Positions 50,025 through 58,888 of a stretch of 64,000 nt of DNA are shown one piece after another (position 1 is the stretch's first letter; each line of letters begins with the position of its first letter). Below the pieces are notes generated by a model that saw nothing but the letters and a program-made list of their open reading frames with translations, was not told where the DNA came from and did not search any database. Made by a program: the position numbers and the translations under genes. The DNA is from CAVYXA01 sp963846775 (GTDB taxonomy: Bacteria; Verrucomicrobiota; Verrucomicrobiia; Chthoniobacterales; UBA10450), in the NCBI GenBank assembly GCA_963846775.1, contig CAWJXB010000006.1, positions 1,736,001 through 1,800,000 on the forward strand, in the 5' to 3' direction.

Positions 50025-50792
50025 TTGTTGGAATTGTCCGCGCAACGCGTCTATCCAGTTAATCAAACCGCCGTGGCTACAGAAAATCTTCCCGATAACG
50101 CGAGCAACGAAGCGACCGTCTCGTGGCAAAAAAGTCTGTACGATCCGGGTTACGTCAACGCGATGTCGCATTTTTACCGGGGCGAGCTGGGGCGGATCAT
50201 GGTCTGGCGGCAACGGCTCGACATCACCACCAACTGGGCGATCACGAGCAGCACCGCCATCATTACGATCGCGTTCTCCACGCGCGAGGTGCCGCACATC
50301 ATTTTCTTTTTCAATCTCGCCATCGTCTGGGTGATGCTTTGGATCGAAGCGCGGCGCTACCGCTTTTACGACGCGTTTCGCGCCCGCGTCCGGATGCTCG
50401 AGGCGCATTTTCTCGTCCCGATGGTGATGGAAAATCGGGAGATGCTTCAGGGCGAATGGAAAAAGCTGGTCTGCGAAGATTTGATTCTGCCGAGTTTTAA
50501 GATCACCAAGTTCGAGGCGATTGGGCGCCGATTGAAACGCAATTACGTTTTCATCTTCATTCTGATCATGGTCGCGTGGATCACGAAAATCTTCCTCCAC
50601 GCGGCCGCCCCGATTGAAGATGCGCCCTCCTTCTACCGCGCACTCCGGATCGGACACATCCCGTCGTGGCTGGTGGCCTTCATTTTCATCGGCACCCTCG
50701 CCGCTGTCATCAGCATCAGTATTTACGTCAGCAAGAAAACGTCGGGTGAAATTTCCGAGTTTGGAACTCACCGCTCACTCTGGCGGATCTGA
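50025..50792 (+). CDS. DUF2270 family membrane protein
   Basis: A 255-residue protein with YVNAMSHFYRGELGRIMVWRQRLD, then two membrane spans (WAITSSTAIITIAFS, IIFFFNLAIVWVMLWIEARRY), a cytoplasmic RYRFYDAFRARVRMLEAHFLVP helix and two further spans near 180-240. It matches the DUF2270 family, whose function is unknown. The N-terminal 30 residues before YDPGYVNAM are probably poorly conserved, so the start may lie further in (GTG near 50065). MazG follows 22 bases downstream. Confidence 0.75.
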   Translation: MLELSAQRVYPVNQTAVATENLPDNASNEATVSWQKSLYDPGYVNAMSHFYRGELGRIMVWRQRLDITTNWAITSSTAIITIAFSTREVPHIIFFFNLAIVWVMLWIEARRYRFYDAFRARVRMLEAHFLVPMVMENREMLQGEWKKLVCEDLILPSFKITKFEAIGRRLKRNYVFIFILIMVAWITKIFLHAAAPIEDAPSFYRALRIGHIPSWLVAFIFIGTLAAVISISIYVSKKTSGEISEFGTHRSLWRI

Positions 50793-50814
50793 ACAAGCGG
50801 ATAGCGAACAGCTA

Positions 50815-51651
50815 ATGGCTGATAGCGAACCATCGCAGTCGCGGGCAACAGGCCATGAGCAATCCGCTATCAGCTTTCAGCGACTTTGCGATATCGTGGC
50901 CAAACTGCGCGCACCCGGCGGCTGCCCGTGGGACCGCGAGCAGACCCACGAATCGATTCTGCCGCAGATGATCGAGGAAGCATACGAGCTGGCCGAAGCG
51001 GTGCAGGCAAATGATACGTCCCATTTTCGCGAAGAACTGGGCGATGTGCTGCTCCATGTCGTCATGCAAGGGGAAATCGCGCGCGAAGCGGGGCGCTTTA
51101 ACATCGACGATGTGCTCCGCCAAATTTCGGAAAAACTGGTGCGACGGCATCCGCATGTCTTCGGAACGAGCCATGCGCGCGACAGCGGCGCCGTCGTGAA
51201 GCAATGGGAGGCGATCAAGCGCACGGAAAAATCGGACCAACATTATCTCGACACGCTGCCAAAAGCGTTGCCAGCCCTGATGCGTGCGCAAAAGGCGCAG
51301 GCCAAAGTCGCACGGGTAAATTTTGATTGGGCCGAGCTCGGCGATGTGATGGCCAAAGTGGAGGAGGAACTCGGCGAAATGAAAACCGCGATCGCCTCGC
51401 AAGATCGACCATCGATCAAGGATGAAATCGGCGATCTTTTATTTGCCGTGGTGAACCTGGCCCGGAAATGCCAGCTCGACGCCGAATCAACGCTCCAGGC
51501 AGCGACCAACAAATTTGTCGAGCGATTCAAGCGTCTCGAGGATGAGCTTCACGCTCGAGGCAAGAAACTTGGCGATGTCGATCTCGCCGAGCTGGATGCG
51601 ATTTGGAACCAAATCAAGAAAAACGCTCAACGTCCAACTCTCAACTTCTGA
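50815..51651 (+). CDS. mazG: Nucleoside triphosphate pyrophosphohydrolase MazG
   Basis: A 278-residue all-alpha NTP pyrophosphatase that removes the pyrophosphate from abnormal or excess NTPs. The first MazG domain has RAPGGCPWDREQTHESILPQ and the EEAYELAEA..EELGDVLLHV metal site. The second has VEEELGEMKTAI...DEIGDLLFAVVNLAR. I chose ATG 50815; the open frame upstream lies inside DUF2270. The first 20 residues are encoded by GATAGCGAACAGCTAATGGC-like repeat DNA, and the last ten (NAQRPTLNF) by the ACGCTCAACGTCCAAC repeat, so both ends look newly acquired. Confidence 0.9.
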   Translation: MADSEPSQSRATGHEQSAISFQRLCDIVAKLRAPGGCPWDREQTHESILPQMIEEAYELAEAVQANDTSHFREELGDVLLHVVMQGEIAREAGRFNIDDVLRQISEKLVRRHPHVFGTSHARDSGAVVKQWEAIKRTEKSDQHYLDTLPKALPALMRAQKAQAKVARVNFDWAELGDVMAKVEEELGEMKTAIASQDRPSIKDEIGDLLFAVVNLARKCQLDAESTLQAATNKFVERFKRLEDELHARGKKLGDVDLAELDAIWNQIKKNAQRPTLNF

Positions 51652-51690
51652 ATTGGAGGTTGTCCGTTGAGCGTTTGCTTCTCCGTCTCT
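51620..51690. repeat. Heptameric ACGTTGA/TCAACGT repeat, mazG-secG junction
   Basis: AACGCTCAACGTCCAACTC and, after the stop, GTCCGTTGAGCGTTTGC form an inverted pair of the GTTGAGCGTTGAACGTT repeat family. It continues into CATTCGTCATTTGTCATTCG, another repeat type. The left arm lies within mazG and encodes its C-terminus. Confidence 0.65.
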
Positions 51691-51742
51691 TCGCCATTCG
51701 TCATTTGTCATTCGTTATTTCCCGTTCATATTCCCCCTCCCC

Positions 51743-52174
51743 ATGTGGATTCTGATCAACCTGCTCCTCGGCGTTTTTGTCGTCGTTTGCATTCTTCTGG
51801 TGTTCATCATTCTGATGCAACGCCCGAAGAGCGAGGGGCTCGGAGCGGCGTTTGGCGCCTCGGTCACGGAAAACATTTTCGGCGCGCAAACGACGAACGT
51901 TCTGACCAAGATTACCGCCTGGCTGGCCGGAATTTTCTTCGTCGTCACCTTCGCGCTCGCGGTGCTCTACGCGCACAAAAGCACGAGCCAAAGCGCCCTC
52001 CGGCGCGAGTTGGCCAAGACCCAGGGGTCGCCCGCGCCGACCGCGCCTGCGGCCGTTTCGCCTTCGCCAGCTACGGGGCAAGTTGCGCCGTCACCCGTTG
52101 CTTCGCCTGTCACAACGGCGTCGCCGGGTGCAACGTCTGCCCCCGCTTCGCCCTCGGCAACGGCGAAGCCGTAA
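51743..52174 (+). CDS. secG: Preprotein translocase subunit SecG
   Basis: A 143-residue inner membrane subunit of SecYEG. The first span is ILINLLLGVFVVVCILLVFIILMQ, followed by the family's RPKSEGLGAAFGASVTENIFGAQ loop (usual GGGLGxxFGG..xxFG) and the second span WLAGIFFVVTFALAVLYA. The C-terminus carries an extra tail of about 55 residues rich in Pro, Ala, Ser and Thr, longer than in most SecG proteins. The orientation puts this tail in the periplasm. secG often follows tpiA; here it is about 5.5 kb away. Confidence 0.88.
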   Translation: MWILINLLLGVFVVVCILLVFIILMQRPKSEGLGAAFGASVTENIFGAQTTNVLTKITAWLAGIFFVVTFALAVLYAHKSTSQSALRRELAKTQGSPAPTAPAAVSPSPATGQVAPSPVASPVTTASPGATSAPASPSATAKP

Positions 52175-52421
52175 CACTTGCTTGTAGCGGCCCCGCAATT
52201 TCCGGCATCGCAAACCTGTCTCCCAAAATTGGCCAGGAAAGTCCTATGTCGCCACGGGACTGGAGGCTCCTGCCGGCGCGTCCCACAAGTCGATAACTCA
52301 CTGCCTCAGTTATACGTACATTGAATCGTGCGTCAGGGTGCCGACGCGCGCTGCCCATTGAGCGTTGGACGTTGAGGGCCTGCTCGCGAATACTTTGGGA
52401 GTTGAACGTTGCACTTTGCCC
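52175..52421. repeat. Intergenic region with GTTGAACGTT-type repeats
   Basis: About 245 bases. From 52355 the sequence GCGTTGGACGTTGAGGGCC and GGAGTTGAACGTTGCAC belongs to the heptameric repeat family seen around 51.6-54.9 kb. No gene was recognised before agmatine deiminase. Confidence 0.5.
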
Positions 52422-53474
52422 ATGGAATCCCAAACCCCCGCCGCCCTCGGCTATCACATGCCCGCTGAATGGGAACCGCACGCCGCGACCTGGCTTTCCT
52501 GGCCGCGACGGGAAGGGATCAGCTTCCCCGGCTCGTTCGATCGCGTGATGCCGGTGCTGCGCGACATGGTCGCGGCCCTCGTCGAATCGGAGCCAGTCTG
52601 CATCAATGTTGGCAACGGCACTCACGAAGCCGAAGTGCGCGCGATTTTAGAAGATGCTTGTCACGCCGGAGGGAGGCGAAGGCGGATCGATCTTGGCCGG
52701 ATAACGTTCTACCGGATTCCAACAAACGAGCCGTGGTGCCGCGATCATGGCCCGATTTTCCTGACGCGCGCTGTTGATCCCAAGCTGGCGGTTGTCGATT
52801 GGGATTACAATGCCTGGGGCAACAAATATCCGCCGTTCGATCTCGATGAAGTCGTGCCGACGCGCGTGGCCGAGATTCTGAAAACGCCGGTCTTTTACCC
52901 GCGGATGATTTTGGAAGGTGGCTCGATCGACGTGAACGGCAAGGGCGCGCTGCTCACGACCGAATCGTGTTTGCTTAACAAGAACCGAAATCCGAACCTC
53001 TCGCGCGAGCAGATCGAACAGCGCCTCCGAGATTTTCTCGGCGTCCGCGAAATTTTGTGGCTCGGTGACGGGATCGCAGGCGATGATACCGATGGCCACA
53101 TCGACGATCTGGCGCGCTTCGTCTCCGAGCGAACCGTAGTCACCGTCGTTGAAGAAAAGCGCGACGACGAAAATTACCAGCCTCTTCAAGACAATTTGAA
53201 CCGCCTGTCCGGCTTCGGACTCGACATCGTCACCTTACCGATGCCGAAGAAGATCATGCGCGAAGGTCTTCGGCTTCCCGCGAGCTATTCCAATTTCTAC
53301 ATCGCGAACAATTGCGTGCTGGTTCCTATATTCGCCGATCCCACTGACGAAATCGCATTGTCGATCCTGCGCGATTTATTTCCAAATCGCCGTGTCATCG
53401 GCATCGATTGCCGCGAGTTGATCTGGGGCCTGGGGACATTTCACTGCCTCACACAACAACAGCCGGCTGTCTAA
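52422..53474 (+). CDS. aguA: Agmatine deiminase
   Basis: A 350-residue guanidino-modifying enzyme turning agmatine into N-carbamoylputrescine and ammonia in polyamine synthesis. MPAEWEPHAATWLSWP is the family opening, TNEPWCRDHGPIF binds substrate, LEGGSIDVNGKG and GDDTDGHIDDLARF carry the Asp/His pair, and the nucleophile is Cys342 in GLGTFHCLTQQQP. ATG 52422 gives the standard N-terminus. The N-carbamoylputrescine amidase (aguB), its usual partner, is not adjacent. Confidence 0.92.
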   Translation: MESQTPAALGYHMPAEWEPHAATWLSWPRREGISFPGSFDRVMPVLRDMVAALVESEPVCINVGNGTHEAEVRAILEDACHAGGRRRRIDLGRITFYRIPTNEPWCRDHGPIFLTRAVDPKLAVVDWDYNAWGNKYPPFDLDEVVPTRVAEILKTPVFYPRMILEGGSIDVNGKGALLTTESCLLNKNRNPNLSREQIEQRLRDFLGVREILWLGDGIAGDDTDGHIDDLARFVSERTVVTVVEEKRDDENYQPLQDNLNRLSGFGLDIVTLPMPKKIMREGLRLPASYSNFYIANNCVLVPIFADPTDEIALSILRDLFPNRRVIGIDCRELIWGLGTFHCLTQQQPAV

Positions 53475-53707
53475 ACAAGAAGCAAACGTCCAGCGCTCAA
53501 CGTCCAACGCCCCAATCTTCAATTGTATCCTTCACCGGCGCTGACGCGTCCGCCTCCCCCTAAGAGAGAGGAGTGAGTTGAGGACAATGCTGGCGCGAAT
53601 CACCTGGGTCGACTTCTGAGTTGCGCAGCGCAAGTTCCGAAGTTGCGCCATATCATCAAACGTCGAACTCAGAGTTCTGCATTCGGCGTTGAGCGTTGAC
53701 GTTTTCC
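53475..53707. repeat. Gene-free stretch with heptameric repeats
   Basis: AACGTCCAGCGCTCAACGTCC near 53484-53510 and GGCGTTGAGCGTTGACGTTT near 53686-53706 form an inverted arrangement of the GTTGAGC family. No coding sequence was recognised. Confidence 0.55.
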
Positions 53708-53998
53708 TTAGTCCGCCCTCATTCCCGGTCTATAGCCGCCGTTCAAAATGGCGTCGTGCAGATCGGGCGGATGCGTTTTGCGCGCGTCATAGGTGACAAC
53801 GATCCGCTCGTTTTCAACATCGACCGTGACATCTTCCACCCCGTTGATTTTCATCAGGAGCGGGCGCAATCGCCTCAGGCATTTATCGCAATCTTCGCCG
53901 TTGGTCGCGATTTCGATCTGGTCGAGGATCGGGTGGTCGGCGCGCTCAGGAAAAAATGGATCGGCTGGTTCGATTTGGTTTGGTCTGGCTGGGTCCAT
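53708..53998 (-). CDS. Heavy-metal-associated (HMA) domain protein
   Basis: A 96-residue protein from ATG 53998. A short variable N-terminus precedes an HMA ferredoxin-like fold: IEIATNGEDCDKCLRRLRPLLMKINGVEDVTVDVENERIVVTYD. Cys37 and Cys40 of CDKC sit at the metal-binding loop, although the usual GMTCxxC reads GEDCDKC. It could bind copper(I) or mercury and act as a chaperone. The frame is open upstream to 54196, but that overlaps the esterase gene and reads as shadow. No P-type ATPase is adjacent. Confidence 0.7.
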   Translation of the reverse strand: MDPARPNQIEPADPFFPERADHPILDQIEIATNGEDCDKCLRRLRPLLMKINGVEDVTVDVENERIVVTYDARKTHPPDLHDAILNGGYRPGMRAD

Positions 53999-54119
53999 AA
54001 CATTTTGAATTTTCGTGCGAGCCGATGGAACTGGTTGTGTGCTGGCCTCGCTTTCAGCGAACTCGATCGCACGAGTTCGTGAGTTCACATCTGGACAGTG
54101 GCATTGCGACGAGCGACGC

Positions 54120-54755
54120 CTACAACGCGACTTGGCGTGCGATCGGTTCGAGCACGCGCCAGACATTTGCCGCCAGAATTTCCTGGCCGGCGGCATCGGG
54201 ATGAATGCGGTCGGGCAAATTTAACAGCGGATCACCGGCAACTCCCTCAAGCAGATAGGGCAATAGCGCGGCGTGATTCTTGACGGCAAGATCGACATAC
54301 ATTTGGCCGAACGCGGAAACGTAATCCCCGGCGGGGTAGTTCGACAGTTGCATCCCGCAAATGATGATGCGCACGCTTGGTTTGCGCGCTTTCACCTGGT
54401 CGATGATGGCTTGGAGGTTCTTGCGGATTTCATCGACCGGCACCCCGCGAAACGCGTCATTGATTCCCAACTCGAGAATAAAAATGTCGATGTTGCGTTT
54501 AAGGTGCGGCGGCAATCGGCGGAAACCAGAGTCGGTCGTATCACCGGTGGCGCTGGAGTTAATCACCTGGTAGTGCAAGCCGGCCGCGTCGAGTTTCGCC
54601 GCGAGCAACGCCGGGTAGGCCTGGCTGCGTTTTAGACCGTAGCCGTCTGAGAGGCTATCGCCGAAAACCAGGATCCGCTTGATCGGGGAGGCGGAGGCAC
54701 CGGGCATCAAAGCGATCAGTCCGATCGCCACGATCGACACGACAAGTGCTTTCAC
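54120..54755 (-). CDS. tesA: TesA-like SGNH/GDSL esterase
   Basis: A 211-residue periplasmic hydrolase with a signal peptide (VVSIVAIGLIALMPGASAS). The four SGNH blocks are visible: FGDSLSDGYG (Ser34), INSSATGDTTDSG, ELGINDAFRGVP and DRIHPDAAGQEI (Asp and His). This arrangement is that of E. coli TesA (thioesterase I/protease I/lysophospholipase L1). The likely activity is on acyl esters or thioesters, natural substrate uncertain. Confidence 0.9.
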   Translation of the reverse strand: MKALVVSIVAIGLIALMPGASASPIKRILVFGDSLSDGYGLKRSQAYPALLAAKLDAAGLHYQVINSSATGDTTDSGFRRLPPHLKRNIDIFILELGINDAFRGVPVDEIRKNLQAIIDQVKARKPSVRIIICGMQLSNYPAGDYVSAFGQMYVDLAVKNHAALLPYLLEGVAGDPLLNLPDRIHPDAAGQEILAANVWRVLEPIARQVAL

Positions 54756-54757
54756 AG

Positions 54758-54912
54758 CAAACGTTCAACGTCTAACGTTCAACATTCAACTCCGAAGCGG
54801 TTCGCCCACCACGGCGGGCAGGCTGAGCAGGCGTTCAATAATCTGAATTTAAGGTTGAACGTTGAGCGTTGAGCGTTGAACGTTTTCCCTTTCAACGCTT
54901 TAACGCTTTAAA
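54758..54912. repeat. GTTGAACGTTGAGC heptameric repeats upstream of gapA
   Basis: AACGTTCAACGTCTAACGTT with CAACATTCAAC on one side and GGTTGAACGTTGAGCGTTGA with GCGTTGAACGTT on the other form a long inverted array with a 7-base period. It fills the divergent region between tesA and gapA. The gapA promoter must lie in or beside it. No Shine-Dalgarno sequence is visible at the gapA ATG. Confidence 0.7.
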
Positions 54913-54914
54913 CT

Positions 54915-55916
54915 ATGGCTAATTTTGGCATCAACGGCTTCGGCCGCATCGGGCGCAACGTCTTGCGGGCAATGACTCAAAAACAGGTCGAGCGGATCAC
55001 TGCGATCAATGACCTCACCGACACGAAAACGCTGGCGCATCTCCTCAAATGGGACTCGGTCCATGGCAAATTCGACGGGGAAATCGGGCACGACGAGGAA
55101 AACATTGTCGTGCGGGGTCATGAGATTAAGATCCTGAAGGAGCGCGATCCGGGAAATCTGCCGTGGAAAAAACTGAATGCCGATGTGGTGCTGGAATCGA
55201 CTGGCTTCTTTACCAGCCGCGACAAAGCCGAGCTTCACATTAGCAAAGGCGGCGCGAAACGGGTGCTCATTTCCGCGCCAGCAAAAAATCCGGATGCGAC
55301 GCTGTGCATGGGGATCAACGACAATCTCTACGATCCGGCCAAGCACACGATCATTTCGAACGCGAGCTGCACGACGAACTGTCTCGCACCGCTGGCAAAA
55401 GTGTTGAACGACGTCTTCGGAATCGAGCACGGTTTCATGAGCACGATCCATAGCTACACAAATGACCAGCGCATACTCGATTTTCCGCACGAGGATTTGC
55501 GGCGGGCGCGGGCGGCGGCGATCAGCATTATTCCCTCAAGCACCGGCGCAGCCAAAGCGATCGGCGAGGTGATCCCGGAGCTGAAAGGAAAACTCAACGG
55601 CGGCGCGTATCGTGTTCCGACCCCGGATGGTTCGATCACCGATTTCACAGCTGTGATTGCGAAGGATGCGACGGTCGATGCTATCAACGCCGCGTTCAAA
55701 GCCGCCGCCGCGGAGAAAAATTACCAGGGCATCCTCGAATACAGCGACGAGCCGCTCGTTTCGCAGGATATTGTCGGCAACCCGCACTCGTGCATCTTCG
55801 ACAGCAAACTTACGCTCACACTCGGCAATCGTTTCGTGAAAGTGGTCGGCTGGTACGACAACGAATGGGGCTACAGCAATCGCTGCGTGCAAATGCTGGA
55901 GTTGTTGGCGACGTAA
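54915..55916 (+). CDS. gapA: Glyceraldehyde-3-phosphate dehydrogenase, type I
   Basis: A 333-residue glycolytic enzyme that oxidises glyceraldehyde-3-phosphate with NAD. NFGINGFGRIGRNVLRAM is the nucleotide-binding opening, and the active-site Cys152 is in NASCTTNCLAPL. STIHSYTNDQ, SIIPSSTGAAKAIGEVIPEL and WYDNEWGYSNR are usual. It leads a gap-pgk-tpiA run with gaps of about 80-90 bases, each possibly with its own signals. Asp at the end of the second NAD strand is consistent with NAD use but was not checked precisely. Confidence 0.95.
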   Translation: MANFGINGFGRIGRNVLRAMTQKQVERITAINDLTDTKTLAHLLKWDSVHGKFDGEIGHDEENIVVRGHEIKILKERDPGNLPWKKLNADVVLESTGFFTSRDKAELHISKGGAKRVLISAPAKNPDATLCMGINDNLYDPAKHTIISNASCTTNCLAPLAKVLNDVFGIEHGFMSTIHSYTNDQRILDFPHEDLRRARAAAISIIPSSTGAAKAIGEVIPELKGKLNGGAYRVPTPDGSITDFTAVIAKDATVDAINAAFKAAAAEKNYQGILEYSDEPLVSQDIVGNPHSCIFDSKLTLTLGNRFVKVVGWYDNEWGYSNRCVQMLELLAT

Positions 55917-56005
55917 ACTTTCGACAACTTGGAGTGATGGAGTAGTGGAGTAATGGTTTTCGCTGTCACATCATTCGATTACTCCAGTGCTCCATTACTC
56001 CTGTT

Positions 56006-57217
56006 ATGAGCAAACTCTCCGTGCGTGATCTCGACGTGCGCGGGAAACGCGTGCTGGTGCGTGTCGATTTCAACGTGCCGACCGAACTGCGCGGCGGAAA
56101 AGTCCATATCACGGACGACACCCGAATCCGCGAAAGTCTGCCCACGATCAATTATCTGCGCGAACACAAGGCGAAGACGATTTTGATGTCGCACTTTGGC
56201 CGGCCGAAGGGGAAACGCGTCCAGAAGTATTCGCTCCGGCCGGTGGGCGATCATTTGCATTCGCTCATTCATCATCCGGTAATTTTTAGTCACGAAACGA
56301 TTGGCGATGTGCCGGAGAAAATTATCGCGCACATGGAAGAGGCTGACGTGGCGCTGCTGGAAAACGTCCGGTTCCAGCCCGAGGAGGAAGCGAACGATCC
56401 AAAATTCGCCGAGGCGCTGGCGAAGTTGGGCGATGTTTATGTGAATGACGCGTTCGGCTCCGCACATCGCGCCCACGCATCGACGGCCGGCATCACAAAA
56501 TTCGTCGCCAAATCGGCCATGGGTTTGCTGATGGAAAAAGAGCTAAAATATCTGCGGGAAGAGCTCGGGAACCCAAAGAAGCCGTTTCTCGTCATCTTGG
56601 GAGGCTCGAAAGTCTCGGACAAGATCGGCGTGCTCAAATCGTTGATGGAAAAAGCCGACACTATTTTGATTGGCGGCGCGATGGCGAACACGTTCTTCAA
56701 GGCCGAAGGCATCCCGATCGGCGCCAGCAAGGTTGAATCCGACAAACTCGATCTGGCACGCGAGCTTGTCGATCTTGCCAAACAACGCAGCGTCAAATTG
56801 CTGCTGCCGATTGATGTCGTCGAAGCGGAAGAGGTGCAAGCCGGCGCGTCGATGAAAAACACCAGTCGGCTGTCGCCGCAACACGGCGTTCGGGACGGCT
56901 GGCACGCGGTCGATGTCGGCACGGCGACCATCGCGCTGTATCAGGAGGAGATCGCCAAGGCGGAAACGATCTTGTGGAATGGGCCGTTAGGGGTGTTTGA
57001 GATCCCGGAGTTTGCCGAAGGCACGATCGCCATCGCCGAAGCGCTTGCCCAATCCGGCGCAACCACGATCATTGGCGGCGGCGATTCCGTGACTGCGGTC
57101 AGGCAAGCAGGCCTCGCCGACAAAATGACGTTCATTTCCACGGGCGGCGGCGCGTCACTCGAACTGCTCGAAGGCAAGGAGCTGCCGGGCATCGCGGCGC
57201 TGTCGGACAAGTCTTAA
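56006..57217 (+). CDS. pgk: Phosphoglycerate kinase
   Basis: A 403-residue two-lobe kinase making ATP from 1,3-bisphosphoglycerate. VRDLDVRGKRVLVRVDFNVP is the N-terminal signature, then SHFGRPKGKR, LLENVRFQPEEEAN, NDAFGSAHRAHAS and a C-terminal nucleotide lobe with LGGSKVSDKIGVL, LWNGPLGVFE and GGGDSVTAVRQ. All substrate-binding regions are present. It follows gapA on the same strand. Confidence 0.95.
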   Translation: MSKLSVRDLDVRGKRVLVRVDFNVPTELRGGKVHITDDTRIRESLPTINYLREHKAKTILMSHFGRPKGKRVQKYSLRPVGDHLHSLIHHPVIFSHETIGDVPEKIIAHMEEADVALLENVRFQPEEEANDPKFAEALAKLGDVYVNDAFGSAHRAHASTAGITKFVAKSAMGLLMEKELKYLREELGNPKKPFLVILGGSKVSDKIGVLKSLMEKADTILIGGAMANTFFKAEGIPIGASKVESDKLDLARELVDLAKQRSVKLLLPIDVVEAEEVQAGASMKNTSRLSPQHGVRDGWHAVDVGTATIALYQEEIAKAETILWNGPLGVFEIPEFAEGTIAIAEALAQSGATTIIGGGDSVTAVRQAGLADKMTFISTGGGASLELLEGKELPGIAALSDKS

Positions 57218-57298
57218 CTATTGAGTCTCAGGTTTAAATAGGCCAGAGCCGTGGCCACGTGAACACTTAAAACTGAAGACTTAAAAAAATTAAAACTA

Positions 57299-58060
57299 AT
57301 GAGAAAACAAATCATCGCCGCGAACTGGAAAATGAACATGCTGGAGGCTGAGGCCGCGCGGTTCGTCGAGACATTCCTGATTGAGATCGATATCTCCGAT
57401 GTCGAAATCGTGATCGTGCCGCCGTTCACGGCCATCGCAAGAGTAAATCAAGCGCTGGGCAACGCTCAGAACATCAAAGTCGGCGCGCAAAACATGCACT
57501 GGGAACGGAGCGGCGCCTTCACAGGCGAGATCAGCGCCGCGATGTTGCGCGATTTATTTGTGCGTTACGTCGTGCTCGGTCATAGCGAACGGCGCAGGTT
57601 GTTTGGCGAAACCGATGAAGTCGTAAACAGAAAAGTTCGCACGGCGCACGAAGCCACTTTGCGCCCGATCGTTTGCGTCGGTGAAACGCTCGAGCAGCGC
57701 GACCGCGGCAACGTCGAAAAAATATTGTCGATCCAGTTGCGCGGGAGCCTGGCTGGACTTGAACCGAAGGAACTTCAGGAAACAGTGATTGCCTACGAAC
57801 CGATCTGGGCCATCGGGACCGGCCGCAACGCCACGCCCGCGCAAGCGCAGGAAGCGCACGTTTTTATCCGGCGCATCCTGCGCGAAATGTCCGACGACAC
57901 CACCGCCGACCGCATCCGAATTCAATACGGCGGCAGCGTGAAACCCGAAAACGCACGCGAGCTTCTCTCGCAACCGGACATCGACGGCGCACTCGTTGGC
58001 GGCGCCAGCCTCGATCCAAGGAGTTTCGCCCAAATCATCAAGGCAGGGCGAAATCCGTAG
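57299..58060 (+). CDS. tpiA: Triosephosphate isomerase
   Basis: A 253-residue TIM-barrel enzyme interconverting dihydroxyacetone phosphate and glyceraldehyde-3-phosphate. The catalytic residues are in standard places: Lys11 in AANWKMN, His95 in VLGHSERR and Glu167 in AYEPIWAIGTG. The phosphate loop is YGGSVKPENA and GGASLDPRSF closes the site. It is the third gene of the glycolytic run and is convergent with the LolA-like gene. Confidence 0.95.
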   Translation: MRKQIIAANWKMNMLEAEAARFVETFLIEIDISDVEIVIVPPFTAIARVNQALGNAQNIKVGAQNMHWERSGAFTGEISAAMLRDLFVRYVVLGHSERRRLFGETDEVVNRKVRTAHEATLRPIVCVGETLEQRDRGNVEKILSIQLRGSLAGLEPKELQETVIAYEPIWAIGTGRNATPAQAQEAHVFIRRILREMSDDTTADRIRIQYGGSVKPENARELLSQPDIDGALVGGASLDPRSFAQIIKAGRNP

Positions 58061-58083
58061 GGAACATCCATTAGGGACGCTGG

Positions 58084-58134
58084 TGTAGCGGCTCTTGTGT
58101 CAAGCGCCAGGCAGCTGACACAGCCGGCTCTACA
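58084..58134. terminator. Inverted repeat between convergent tpiA and LolA-like gene
   Basis: TGTAGCGGCTCTTGTGTCA pairs with TGACACAGCCGGCTCTACA, with one bulge, around a 12-base loop. The position between convergent stops suits a bidirectional terminator. The TGTAGCGGC start also links it to the interspersed repeat at 19587. Confidence 0.55.
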
Positions 58135-58135
58135 A

Positions 58136-58888
58136 CTACTTTTTAATTTCCAAGTACGTCCGCGCCACCACGGTGTTTGAGCCGGGCTGCAACTCTTCGA
58201 TCCGCATTTGTTTGAGAAACCAGCGATTGTCGATCTTCTGGCCGGAAACGACTTCGAATCGTCTCATGAGCTGCCCTTTCCAATCGTAACAATCCAGCCG
58301 CATCAACGCGCCGCTCGCTTCATCCACCCAGAGCAACACGTTCGAGTATTGCGATTCCCGCGACGGCGCGCGCAACTGCAATTTCCAGCAGCGGCGCGTG
58401 CGAACCGTTTCCTGGCCGAGGACGGCGCCATCCGGCCAGTAAAGAAATTTCAGCGCCAGGTCCGCGTAGGTCACCGCGGTACCACGAATTTTCTGATTCA
58501 ACTTTGCTGCCGGAACTCTCTTCGTCGCCGTATTCGACACAACATCGAGCCGCGAGCTGTTTTCGCCGAGCTGCAATTGCAAAACTTCCTCGGGATTTTC
58601 GAACTCATAGCGAATCACCGGCCCGGCCTGAATGAGTCGAAAAGGTATGACGAGATGATCCTCGCGGAGTTGCCCCTGAAGATCGAGGCGTTGCATCGAT
58701 TGCTGCATCCGGACGGAAGCGAGGATTTCTTGCGCTGTGGGAAATGATGCCCCGTAGAACATCGGTGCCAGCGCAAGAAAAATGACGAATGAAGGGTGAC
58801 GGATGACGAAGGAATGACGAAGGCCAAAATTCGTCGGGCGGCGCATATTCGTCATTCGGGAATTCGACATTAATTCGTCATTCGTCAT
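58136..58888 (-). CDS. LolA-like outer-membrane lipoprotein-sorting protein
   Basis: About 236-250 residues. The mature part (PTAQEILASVRMQQSMQRLDLQG, VIRYEFENPEEVLQLQLGEN, YADLALKFLYWPDG, RCWKLQLRAPSRESQYSNVL, VDEASGALMRLDCYDWKGQ) fits the LolA/LolB-like half-barrel of periplasmic lipoprotein carriers. The exported N-terminus is odd: RHSFVIRHPSFVIFLALAP is translated from TTCGTCATTCGTCAT-type repeats. The start is uncertain: ATG 58888 or ATG 58846. Function by fold only. Confidence 0.65.
   Translation of the reverse strand: MTNDELMSNSRMTNMRRPTNFGLRHSFVIRHPSFVIFLALAPMFYGASFPTAQEILASVRMQQSMQRLDLQGQLREDHLVIPFRLIQAGPVIRYEFENPEEVLQLQLGENSSRLDVVSNTATKRVPAAKLNQKIRGTAVTYADLALKFLYWPDGAVLGQETVRTRRCWKLQLRAPSRESQYSNVLLWVDEASGALMRLDCYDWKGQLMRRFEVVSGQKIDNRWFLKQMRIEELQPGSNTVVARTYLEIKK

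Noticed and set aside
54758..54912. CRISPR array
   Set aside because: The repeats are 7 bases long without spacers of even size, arranged as inverted arrays; no cas genes are in the window.
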